64,000 nucleotides of DNA from Brachionus plicatilis (Eukaryota; Rotifera; Eurotatoria; Ploima; Brachionidae). This document shows positions 53,383-64,000 of this stretch, one piece after another; position 1 is the stretch's first letter, and each line of letters begins with the position of its first letter. Where the stretch lies: the NCBI GenBank assembly GCA_010279815.1, contig QEOQ01000508.1:3369217-3433216 (forward strand). The letters run 5' to 3'. The notes under the pieces are model-generated. The model saw nothing but the letters and a program-made list of their open reading frames with translations. It was not told the origin of the DNA and did not search any database. The position numbers and the translations under genes were made by a program.

Positions 53383-56300
53383 TTAAAATTTCTCTAAGTC
53401 ACTGTCTGTGTCCAACTGAGAACACTGGTTTTCAAAGTCATCCGAATAGGTAATAGTATTTTCTTCAGTATTAGTTGAAGATAAAGAAGAGCTAGCTTTA
53501 ATTGGCGTTGAAATTTCTAAAATAACTGGAGTATTATTTGCAATTTTTTGAGGAGGATCATTTTTGGCACGACCACTTTTTTTACTGTTGATTATTTCGG
53601 AAATTTCAATCAATTTTTTAGAGGTGGCTTCAAGTAATTTCTCTGCATTTTTCTGGCTCTGAACAATCAGATGATATTTAGTATTTAGAATTTCAATTCT
53701 AAACAAAAATAAAATTCAAATTTTGTAAATTGAACACAATTTGAATTACTTTGCCAAATTTTGTTCAAGTTTGAACTCTTTTTTTTCATTTCTTTCTCTT
53801 TTAAGTTCATAATCCATTTCATCAATAACAAATCTTTCCCATTTTATTAAACTTTGTTTGTTTTCTTCTTTTCTTTTTTTTAAATCTTTGTAAAAAAATT
53901 GATTAAAATTCGAAGATTGAAATAAATTTGTCACCTACAAAAACCGGGGTAATAAATTCGTGACAAATAGCTGATCGCTCTCAGAAAAAAATTGCTTGAG
54001 ATGGTCTTAGAGCTGAACAGCTTTAAAATTAAACTAAGTAACAATTTTATTAAGATAATTGCATAATCAAGTAAACTGAATGGCGGTGGAATCAATGATT
54101 TATGAAAGTACTCATAGACAAGGCTGTAACGGGAATGTTTCCACAGTGGATCGGATTCCTTTTGTATTTTGTCGTATGTTTTACTTAAATTAAAATATAC
54201 CATTATTATTTTTAAAAAGATTCAATTTTTGGATATTTAAAAAAAATGGCAATGTGAAATTTTCGTACAAAAATTACAGTACAAAAAGTAAAAATTTTAT
54301 AATTTCTTTTCTAATTGTGCAAAAATGGTTCTGCAAAAAGTACAATATTGTACAAATTTGTACAAAAGAATTCCAAGCTCTGCAAAAACTCTGCAATTTA
54401 TTGAATCAAGGATTTTTTGATGGTGTGCATTTTACAGAAAATTGCAGAGTTTTTGCAGAGCTTAGAATTCTTTTGTACAAATTTGTACAATATTGTACTT
54501 TTTGCAGAACCAATTTTGCACAATCAGAAAAAAAATTATAAAGCTTTTACTTTTTGTACTGTAATTTTTGTACTAAAATTTCACATTGCCAAAAAAATTT
54601 TATTTACCGTAAATTAATGTTAAATTATTTTCTTGTCAAAAAATAAATGTCAGCGAGTTTAATGTCAAATCTTAACTAAGCAATCTATTGTTAAAAAAGA
54701 AATAGGGAATTAAATGTTATTTGCTAAATAAGGAAACTATTGTTGAATCTTAATTAATATTCTAATGTTAAAAAAATGATGCCATTTTATTTTGACTTGA
54801 TTTTACTTCTAATTTTTTACCCTTTAAAATATTGATGAGTAGTCTAATATTTACTTAAGCTTGAACAAAATAAACTATTTTTAAACAATTAAATAAATAA
54901 ATAAAATATTAAAGCTTCATTTAAACTAAATACAGTAGTGATTTGACACCAGGGTTTTAACCGTTTTTTTGTAAAATTACGTAAATTTTCGGAATTTTAG
55001 ACTTGTAAGAACAGGTAAATTTACGAAATTTTAGAGTAATTTTCGAAAAAACTTATAAAAACAAAAGGGCCAAATAGAAGCCAATTTTCAACCAATTTCT
55101 TAGAATATTTTGAAAATTTCAAAAAAAAAAAATTATTAAAAAAAAAATTTACAATTAAAATATTCGGGTTTTATGTAAATTTACGTAAACAAATATAAAT
55201 TTTTTTTTTTTTTAATTATTTTTTGTTTTTTTGAAATTTTCAAAATATTCTAAGAAATTACTTGAAAATTTGCTTTTTTTTTCGGGTCATTATCCTGAAA
55301 TCAAAATTTTTAAAAGCTAAAAGGATAAGATGTTCTGCCAAAATATCTCTGTATAGAACGGAATCCATGTTTGGTTTAAAAATCTTTTTATCAAATATTT
55401 TTTTTTTTATTGACTAAAAACATAATTAATTGTTTTTTTAGGTTATCCCAATTGTGATTCAAAATAAAGTAGACTGGTCATATCATTAATTTTTTCCATT
55501 TAAAAAAAAACCCATTTATTTGAAAAAAAAATTTTCACTGTATTTTTCCATTTTTTACAAGATTTTACAGTTAGAATATTCGGATTTTAAGTAAATTTAC
55601 GTAAAAAAATGTAATTTTTTTTTTAAACAATTTTTTGGTTTTTTGATATCTTCCGAAAATTCTAAAAAATTGCTTGAAAATTGGCATTTTTGGCTCTTTT
55701 GTTTTTACTAGTTTTTACGAAAACTATTGTAAAATTTCTTAAAATTACGTAAATTTACCTGTCCTTACAAGTGTAAAATTACGAAAACTTACGTAAAAAT
55801 TGGTAATTTTATGGAAAAAACAGTAAAAACCCTAGTGTCAAATCACCACTGTGATATGACACTAATATGAAACGGAAGATTCTGAAGAGAAGAAAAAAAT
55901 TTTGGAATATTCTTTTAACATTCGAATATTCTAACATTAAAATCCTTATTTCATTTTTAACATTAATTAATTTTGACAATAAAATTTTAACATCAAAATC
56001 ATTTAACAACAATTTACAATAGACCAAAAATTTACTTGAACAAAGCAATCAGGATGTTTTGTAATAGAATATTCGTGAGTAACAAATAAAATATGTAAAT
56101 AGTGAGGGAAACTTGGGAGCCGATGTAATCTGGGCAAACAGTGTCAGCGTCAGACACACAATTTTCATCTAAAAAGTAAAATTCAAATTATTTTGCCTTA
56201 ATAAATTTATTTTCTGCTCACCTGCCAAAGTCATTGAATCAAGAGTATAATAATCTCCCACAAATACAAAATAGGCGGGAAAAAATATGTTCTTGAGCAA

Positions 56301-59300
56301 TTTTGAGTCCAAAATTTGATTCGGATACATCATAGATTGGGTGGATATGCCGAAAGCAAAGAAAAAAACCAGAATTATTAGAAAAAAATATGCCAAATTG
56401 TATGCCAATTTTATTATCATGACCAGCATTGGACCCATTTTTTTAATGAATGTGTAGACAAACAAACTCCTGATATACCAAAATATGATATCTATACACA
56501 ATATTATCCTAGCAGATTGGTAACAAGCGTAATTTGGTATAAAACGCAAGATCATTCCGACTAAGAAGAGAAAAATTCCGCATATTTCGAGAATATTTTT
56601 CAAGTCCAAAAGAAAACTCTTCAACTTTGCTTGCATCACTTGGTGCTCATTTAAATAGAACTGTCTGATTTCCTCGCAAAAAAATGTGAACACCCAAATC
56701 ATAAGCACTAGTTCCAAAATGCTCAAGCTTCCTGTTAATCTAGTATTTGTCTGGCCAGCTGCTGTAATCGGATAGAAATCACTCAGCAAAATGTAACTAA
56801 ACAATATCAAAAACATCAAAAACCAAAACTTGAAATTGAGAATAAAAAAATTTTTTTTTATTTTTTTTTTTTAATTTCAGCTTATTTACCTGGTCATAAA
56901 TAAACTTGACATATGGTGCTTTCATAAAGTCTCTAATTTTTTGAAGATTATCTAGAATTTTTTTTAAATTTTGATTGTCATTTTCCAAGCTGATATTTTG
57001 TTTTTTGTAGCTTAGCGATTCGATTTGTCGAAAATGACGGACTTTTGAGACATGTTTTTCATTTTGAGCTCTTAAAAAATTTTTATAATTTTTTTTATAA
57101 TTTTTTTTAAACTTACATTTCAACTTTTTTTGAATTGTAATGGTATTTAGAATTTTCAGCATAATTTTTCTAGATTTTCAATAAACTTAAAAACTTGGCA
57201 TCTTTTTTAAAATAATTTTACTTTAATTGTTTGTTGCTTATCGCCAAAATGCACAATCAACAGTGCCAAAGGAGGAAACAACATTGAAAGATATATCTTT
57301 AAAAAAGGATGGAAAAAATTATTTTTAATTTTTATTGATAATTTACTCTGTATCCCGGGGTCTCAGGATATATTTTGTGATACCATATTTTTTCGAGGAA
57401 TTTTTGGCAAACGGGATGGCTTATAAACTTAAGACACTTGGTAGAGTTTGCGATTTGGAATACAGTAATGTCTGAATAATGATTGATCTGTCTGACTAAT
57501 AAATATTTAGTGTTTCTTTCATTTAATCTGCTGCTGATGGTCAGCGCGTCATATGCGGACTGCTCGTATTTTCTAGAAATCAAGGAAAATTATCAAGAAA
57601 AAATTATCTCATTTGTAAATCTACTTTGAAATGCTTGTCAATTCTTCATATTTTTCTTCCAAAAGACTTGCCATTTTATTTAGTATTTTACTTGCAATTA
57701 ATGCATTCGAAATTTGGTTCTTATTTAAATTTATTAGCAATAAATTAATTTATTTGAAACTTGGATGAGGCCATTCTCTGACCAACCTCGGGATTCATAT
57801 CAAATAAGTTACACAAAAAATAAGAAAAATTTCTTTATTAATGTTTTTCATTTAATTCTAAGATCAGCTGGTTATATAATTTACAAATTTTATTAGAAAT
57901 TAAAATAAAAAAAATGTGAACATCAAGTTCTACAATTCAAAGACTTATTTTCTACTCAAATACAGAAGCATTTAAATCGACTTAGTCACTTGATAAAAAA
58001 TCGGTGAAATAAATTTTAATATTTTTTTTAAATTTTTTATATTTTTGTAATTGTCTGGAGTGCTGAGTTTTTGTGTTTGTTTATCGTATTTAAAAATCCC
58101 TGTTTCTGTTTTAATTAAATGAGGTATCATTTTTAAATATATTATTTTTTGCATATTAAGCACAAAATTTTTAATGTTAGATTAAATATTCATAAGAGAT
58201 AAACAAAAAAATAAAAAGTACAATTTTTTTATTCATCGTTTTACATGGTCAATTCAATTTAACGAATCCCATATTACGAATGACATTCTTCAAGTATCGC
58301 TCATTAGTTATAGCGCAAGTGCACCATAAATTTTTTTTTAAAAACAAAAAATTTAATTAGAATCAAAATAAAAATTTGTTTTTTTTTTAACCTCAAATGT
58401 ATTCTCAGATGTATTCTGGAATGTATGCACACATGAATTATGGGGATTCATAATGTATCTGAGTTTTAAAAAAATTTTAATCTTTAGAATAAAAATTCTT
58501 CAAGCAAATACATAATAATGTATTCAAGGGTACATAAAATTGTATTCAAGCTATTAAAATTTTTCATTGTTTTTATGTCTTAAAATATTCGGAATATCTT
58601 CAATTTTAGGACAAAAAAAGTTTTTTTGTCCTAAAATTCTAGATCATTCAAACTGTCGCCAATTGATTTGCATTCATTCATCAACCAATATTTTTGGTTG
58701 TTTAGTGAATTTAAATTAAGGAATTTAAAAATCAAGGAAATCAATTTGAATATTTGAAAAAAAAATTAAAACTCAAAAAAAAATCTTCCATTTCCATTTT
58801 TTCTTAAGTATTTTTTAAATATCAAAATTTTATGTCTTATTTTAAAAAAATGTGCTTATTTTACTAATTTCGAGTAAAATTTAAAATTGTTAAAATTTTT
58901 TTTTACAGTGAATATTTTAAAAAATTAATAACAAACCTCTCCATGTATCCAAAAAATTTCCGACAGTCTTTGACGTCCCAATAGTATGTTAAATATAAAC
59001 AAATGATATTCAGGGTTATTTAATTTTTCTATAGTCAAATCTTCGCAACTAAGCTGTGATAGAAACTTCTCAAAATCATCGCTGGTAAATTCGTGCTTAA
59101 ATAAATTATCGACCAACTTTTGAATGCACTGTCCAATTGATTTAAAATCGATTGAATCAAAATGAATATTTGTGTCTTTGTTCAAAAGTTTACGGAAAAG
59201 TTTGGTAATTAGACTGTCTTGAGACAATTTCCGAGCATAAAGCTTAATAAATCGACCACATGTCAAAAAATTTTTCAAACTAAAACCATTTTCTAGCAGA

Positions 59301-62300
59301 AGATTCACGAATTCAACTTGATTGTTCAACAAAGCATTGAGCATCAAATCTTGGTACATGTCCATCTATAAGTTAAGTTTTTTTTTTCTAATTTTAAATA
59401 AAACAAAAAAACAAAATATTTAAAATTACATTATCAGGTATTTCGTCATTGAATAGTGCTAGTCTTGCTATGTCACATCGATTCCATGACAAACATAGCT
59501 CAGCCACTTTGTGCTTTGGATTTGCCTTTAAAAAAATGCTCAATATTTTGAAGTTACGGCTCTTTTGTTGGACAGCCCTAGGATCAAATTCCAAAATTGA
59601 AACAGATTCACGGTTATTTTTTTCCAAAATTCGAGAAATGTCTTTTTTTAAATCATCATATGAGTTAGTCTTTTCAGGGCTATCCAATTGTTTTAAAGAA
59701 TAGCACAAACTCGATGTTTTCTGAAAAAAAAGTATGAGTCATGAATTTAATTAGAAAGAGTCAATTCATAGTTAGCTGAACCGTGTTGAAGTTAAATGTA
59801 CCTAATTATTGTCTTAAATAAATATTTGTCTTTAATAAATATTTTTTTAGATAAAGAAAAGTTGGCACATAGATTTTAAAATATTTAAAAATAAAAAAAT
59901 TAACTTTTAATTATTCTTATAGAATTTAATGTGCTGACCAATATTGCATTATTTATTGTCAATGAGCCCAGTAAAAAATATTGTGGACAAAGATTTTAAA
60001 AAAGTGTCCTTTTAGTGCAAAAGAAAAAAAATTTGACTCAAAGGTATAAGTTATATTTTGTAGCTTTTGAATCAAGTTATTCCCTTTTATTTTAATGTAC
60101 TTTATGGACTTAATGCAATGTATTTACGTTCCAGTGTATAATATTTTATGGATCTTTCAATTGATCCTACCATTCCCCATGACTTTTTAGTACTTAATGT
60201 ACTTTATGGTTTACAAATCCATGTATTTGTGTTTCTTGAACATTGTCTTTAATTTATTTTTTTATTTAAAATTATTTAAGACATTACTTAACATAAAATC
60301 AATCCTTAACCCTAACCGTCTTTCACCAAGTCAAACTAAGGTTTATTTTCTGATTTGTTTTCTTTAATTTAAATGATAGATATTAATTTTAAATTTTAAT
60401 CTTTTCTAAATGTTTTATTAATTTTCATAAAAATAATTTTTTTTAAAGTTTTTTAAACTAGAAAACTACTTAAAATACATAAAAGTTGTATTTGGTTCCG
60501 AGATTTTGGTTTGGTTCTTTCTAAAATATCGCTCAAAGTAAAAAAATGAAATTTTTTTCATTTTCTAAAAGGTTTTATATTCTATCAAAATTTGGAACAT
60601 TTTTTTCAATGTATCAAATTAAATTTTCAACACATAATTACTTAAGTTAAAAAAAAATTTCAAGATTAAATTAGAAAAAATTGAAACTGATATTAAAAAA
60701 TTAGATAAAATAAAAAATTCTAAATTTTTATTTTTTGTTACTTTTGATTTTTTTGAATTGTAAAAAAATCATTCTAAATGAAAATTCTAAACTTAAATAA
60801 TGAAAATTCGGCATTATTTTTTTTTTAATTTAATTCAAATTATCTCTTTTCCATATAATCAAAATATTTTTTTCTTTTTTTACTAAATGCTATTCTTGCC
60901 TGTTTCAGTCTAATAACCTGAATAGGGCCATTTGGTCGAAACACGTCGTAAAATTAAATTTTTACAAATTTATTTTTTATTACAAAATTATTTAAAATAA
61001 ATTTTTTTTAAATTTAAAATCGTTATTTTTAATTATTTATGTATCAAATTATTATTTTTATACAGAAAAACTTAAATTTTAAATTTTAAAAATTTGAAAC
61101 TGATAATAAGATTTAAAAAAAATCGATTTATTTTTATCTTTAAAAAAATTTGGCTAGAATTTCCAAAAACTGATTTTTTAAAGACAATAAGTCTTAAAAA
61201 TTATTCTTTTAACTAATAATAACAATAATTCCCAATTTTATTTTATGTTCTTTTGTATACAGTCGAAATTCGTTAGTTCAGCCCTCGATAATCCGGAAAA
61301 CTCGACTCCAGGATTTTCAATAGTATTGCAAAATTTGCTCTTCCCGATCGAGCCGGACTATACGAGGGTTGATTGGTATACTTGGAATATTTTTTGTGAA
61401 GAAAAATTAAAGATTAAAGTAATTCTTGCTAAATCATAACTAAATGCTGAAACTGTTAATTTTAGCTATAATATAACTATTTAGTATAATTAATATTTTT
61501 TTTTCTTAATTTAATTACAGTAATTTGTTAAGCTTTAAATATATATAAAATATAATTTTTAACAAGAGTCGTATTGATTTTAGTAAAAAAGAATATTAAA
61601 TTTTCAACAAAACACAACACTACAAAAGAAATAAAATAAAATACTATTATGAAATTCCAAACTTTACTTAAATTTTCACTTAAAAGTTATTTAATAAAAT
61701 ATCTATTTAAATGTCATTTATTTTTTTAACTTAGTCTTAAATTCATTACTTAAAAACAAGTAATTTTTCATAATTTTTGTGTTTTGTTTCTATACTAAAT
61801 ATCACATAAGCGTCAGACTGAAAAAATATTTATATTTAAAAAAACACCTAAAATTCAAAGTTCAATTTGACATGAATTGACTTAATTAAGATGCGATATA
61901 TTTACATCTAAAATAATAAGATTTTTTTTTTTCTTGAATGCTTCGATAACAAGCAGCTCATCTTTTTCTTCACCACGTAAAATTCCATTTGGTGACAAAA
62001 CAATGTTTTCATTTGCCAACTCTTGGAAAATTTCAGACTAAATTTAAAAAAAAAATTTTTAAGCCTAAAAATTTTTGAAAATAATTTTACATTTTGAGCT
62101 TGATTTCCTGTATTGAGAGGATATTTGTCTTCGAGCTTTCCTTCAATAAAAATACTTAACTCAGCCTTTTTAGGTTTTGAGTAAGACTTTGAAAAAGCTT
62201 TCAAAATAGCTTCATCTAGATCGCTGTCTTGCTTGGTCGGATTCAAATCGAATATTGTTAATAATTGACGCTTTGAGGGCTGAAAAATTTCCTCAATCTG

Positions 62301-62531
62301 ATCAGTGATTTCTTCGATATTCTTGTTTCGACCTTTGTAATAATCTTCTAATTTTTCATAGATATAACTTCGAAATTTATCATCAAATCTAAACCTGAAA
62401 AATTATTCAGCAAAATATCTCCTGATTCAAAATTTTAAATACTTTTCTTCTTTGGAAAAATCAAGATTGATTGCAGAATTTTTATTTTCTTTTTCTAGCT
62501 TTCGGTATATATAGGACAGCAAATCGGACAT
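53383..62531 (-). CDS. TRPM: TRPM-like cation channel, 15 exons, N-terminus incomplete
   Basis: Exons: 62443-62531, 62091-62394, 61906-62037, 59430-59720, 58937-59365, 57625-57719, 57347-57572, 57222-57296, 57117-57169, 56890-57070, 56222-56828, 56036-56168, 54035-54183, 53750-53885, 53383-53698; about 1071 residues. The cytosolic part has the TRPM homology blocks (AELCLSWNRCDIARLALF; NNQVEFVNLLLENGFSLKNF; FISHPVCQKFLEKIWYHK). Exons 10-12 give KAPYVKFIYDQ, six helices, the pore stretch FPAYFVFVGDYYTLDS, a Cys pair (ENCVSDADTVC) and NILLQNILIALFN. Then comes the TRP helix with WKHSRYSLVYEY and IPPPF. No kinase or Nudix domain follows, only a short coiled coil and a polar tail. It should be a non-selective cation channel in a membrane. 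The junction 54035/53885 is the least certain. The first exon resembles the end of the SLOG domain, so exons are missing upstream; a candidate is 63598-63714. Confidence 0.85.
54240..54598. mobile_element. Fold-back MITE in TRPM intron, with 8-bp duplication
   Basis: Element 54248-54590. It begins GGCAATGTGAAATTTT and ends with the complement (...ATTTCACATTGCC). The two halves pair almost throughout, around a centre near 54415. AAAAAAAT flanks it on both sides (54240-54247, 54591-54598), which fits an 8-bp duplication but is low complexity. Inner words such as CAAGCTCTGCAAAAACTCTG link it to 15327-15616. Confidence 0.8.
54932..55852. mobile_element. Inverted-repeat element with nested repeats in TRPM intron
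   Basis: The left end ACAGTAGTGATTTGACACCA and the right end TGTCAAATCACCACTGT are inverted, and pairing extends about 170 bp inward with mismatches (CTTGTAAG/CTTACAAG; AAAACAAAAGGGCC and its complement). Inside, the block with TTCTTAGAATATTTTGAAAA recurs inverted near 55240, and ATATTCGGGTTTTATGTAAA recurs directly near 55570. It is about 920 bp and non-coding. No convincing target duplication was found. Confidence 0.8.
59721..61905. other. Large TRPM intron (after exon 3)
   Basis: 2.2 kb without a gene. It includes a short non-A+T-rich stretch at 60896-60950 resembling the end of a retroelement, and a small island at 61255-61390 that is also less A+T-rich. Confidence 0.6.
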
Positions 62532-62902
62532 TTTACCAGAATTCTTGATAAATTTAAATAAATGATTAACAAATTTTGAAAATTGAATACAAACAGCGAT
62601 AAATATTTTTCAATTCAGCACATAACTGAACAAAATTATGGTTCAAGTTCTAAATGAATCAAGAAATTACAGACAGTATGATGGCAACTTTTTTATTTAA
62701 TGAAATGGTTATTTTGCCAAATCAAATGTTTCAATTTTCTAATTTTTTTCGCCATTTTGAAGTTTAGCTATTGAATTGGTACGGCGTTTGCTAATTCATT
62801 AACTAAGATTACTGATTTTTTACCAATTTTACTAGATGAATATAAAAATGACTTACATTTCATAAAATTACTTAGTTAATTTAAAAATGTGGATTTATTT
62901 TG

Positions 62903-63348
62903 AAAATCAAGTTTGATGCTAGTTTTTTCAATATTTAACTATATTTAAAAAAAAATTTTATTTTAGTTAACTTTTTAAAAAATTTTTATTTATCCTTTGC
63001 CTCTTTATGAACCAAATTGTAATAAGCAAAGAATTATTGAGATCTACCAGATTACAGAACCCACATTTTTCATCAAAATTTTTATCATAATATTCTTAAA
63101 TATCCAAATATTGTTCTAATTCAAAAAAAATAATCTAATTGTACAAAACATCCTTCTCTGGCTTAAAAAGATGCTCAAAATCGAATTAAACGTCTATCTG
63201 CTGATTTATAGTTTTTTTTAAAGTATAATTATGTTTAATTTAAAATTTTAATACGATTTAGAAAAATTAATAAAAATAATATCAGTTATGCAAATTTAGG
63301 AAAAAAAATTTTTTTTTAGTAATTTTAGTTAAAAAATAATAAATCGCC
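62903..63348. repeat. Dispersed repeat, copy 2 (partner 22641-23092)
   Basis: Same orientation and order of words as copy 1, with small indels. Its position separates the mapped TRPM exons from the possible upstream exon. Confidence 0.8.
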
Positions 63349-63597
63349 AATTGGTACTATCTTTATATTATATTTTTTGACCAAAATCAGAAATTTTGAA
63401 ATATTGGCACAATTTTAGTTAAGTTAAATTTAAAAATAATAAATTTTAATTTTAAAAATTGTAGCCGGATTGATTTACAATATTTTTTAAAAATTGAAAA
63501 AAAAAATTCATTTTTTGAGGATTACTAGGTAAATGTATCTCAACTATTTTATTGACTATTTGCCACAAAATTTTCCAATTAAAAAAAAATTTCACCA

Positions 63598-63714
63598 AAC
63601 TTTTTTATCAATTTTAAAATTATTTTTTCATTATTATTGATATACCCAATAGCCCAAGGAACCCAATAAATGCTTCTTTGTTTTGATGTAACAAGATTTA
63701 TTCCTACAACATTC
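63598..63714 (-). CDS. Possible upstream TRPM exon (SLOG-like)
   Basis: After a good acceptor (TTTTTTTAG before 63714) the frame reads NVVGINLVTSK, then IYWVPWAIGYINNNEKI. In TRPM N-termini a block of the form I-G-I ... P-W-G-x-x-x-N-R-E-x-L lies in the SLOG region, which is similar. A donor GTGAAA is near 63598. I could not join it in frame to the exon at 62531, and intermediate exons are not recognised. Confidence 0.35.
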
Positions 63715-63756
63715 CTAAAAAATGATTTAAAATAGCAGCTAAATTCAACAAAATTA

Positions 63757-64000
63757 AGCAAAGTAAAATTTTTGATCAAATTTCAAGCGCTCAATTTTGC
63801 TCAAACATTTTTAAATGCGCAATTAAATTTCATTGCATTTTTAGAAATTACAATCCTTTTTCAAAAGTTTAAACATAAAGCTTTGAAATATTAAAAAAAT
63901 TAAAAATCTGCGATGAAATTTAATTGCGCATCTAAAAATTTTTGAGCAAGATTGAGCGCTTGAAATTTGATCAAAAATTTTACTTTGCTCAAAATTAAGT
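63757..64000. mobile_element. Inverted-repeat element reaching the window end
   Basis: 63757-63838 (AGCAAAGTAAAATTTTTGAT ... GCGCAATTAAATTTCATTGC) and 63910-63987 are reverse complements with only a few mismatches, around a 70-bp loop. Non-coding. The outer boundary may lie beyond base 64000. Confidence 0.85.

Noticed and set aside
55809..56048. Minus-strand frame of 79 codons
   Set aside because: It starts inside TRPM exon 12 and runs through the intron into the inverted-repeat element.
1..64000. CRISPR arrays, operons, rRNA genes and canonical tRNA genes
   Set aside because: No regularly spaced repeats, no bacterial gene organisation, and no complete cloverleaf with both promoter boxes were seen.

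Overview
The window is eukaryotic nuclear DNA. It is very A+T-rich, has no operons or Shine-Dalgarno starts, and carries spliced genes with many tiny introns (mostly 43-60 nt, GT-AG). Single-exon and compactly spliced animal genes sit in long stretches of decayed transposons. The gene types (TRPM-type channel, rhodopsin-class receptor, amidated neuropeptide precursors, WDR64/49-like protein, S-adenosylmethionine synthase) and the transposon types point to a small invertebrate. A monogonont rotifer such as Brachionus fits best, but this is an inference, not a proof. One 520-base assembly gap lies at 40508-41027.

Layout. 1-477: C-terminus of an integrase-type transposon protein. 2337-2900: MULE-derived element with a 9-bp target duplication. 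3450-4745 (-): single-pass membrane protein. 5.0-8.3 kb: remnants of a LINE reverse transcriptase, a truncated DUF4291 copy and two copies of a Pif1/Helitron-type helicase fragment. 9288-11306 (-): two tandem paralogous neuropeptide precursor genes, each with a signal peptide and one phase-1 intron, next to a rhodopsin-class receptor gene. 14276-14938 (+): intact DUF4291 gene. 16715-25015 (-): 13-exon WDR64/WDR49-like gene with one in-frame stop. 25-30.5 kb: gene-free repeats. 30508-34860 (-): nearly full-length CR1/L2-like LINE with ORF1, endonuclease and a broken reverse transcriptase, ending in two structured 3' modules; inverted repeats flank it. 36472-38073 (-): 4-exon zinc-finger/coiled-coil protein. 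41337-42126: hAT element with an 8-bp target duplication and a transposase remnant. 45233-46534 (+): S-adenosylmethionine synthase, 3 exons, intact. 50191-50842 (+): degenerate tandem copy that keeps the intron. 51.8-52.3 kb: another LINE remnant. 53383-62531 (-): 15-exon TRPM-like channel whose N-terminal part probably continues towards or past the window end.

Work-flow suggested by the genes: housekeeping methylation (MAT), a ciliary or EF-hand/WD scaffold (WDR64-like), ion conduction (TRPM) and peptide signalling (two precursors plus a receptor). These are separate transcription units; only the peptide/receptor cluster looks functionally linked, and that link is a hypothesis. The most interesting items are the unrecognised peptide pair ending in NLYS(V/I)Y-Gly, the covarying three-way-junction fold at LINE 3' ends, and the MAT copy that has lost catalytic motifs but kept an open frame. 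Splice sites were assigned by eye from GT-AG signals and frame continuity.
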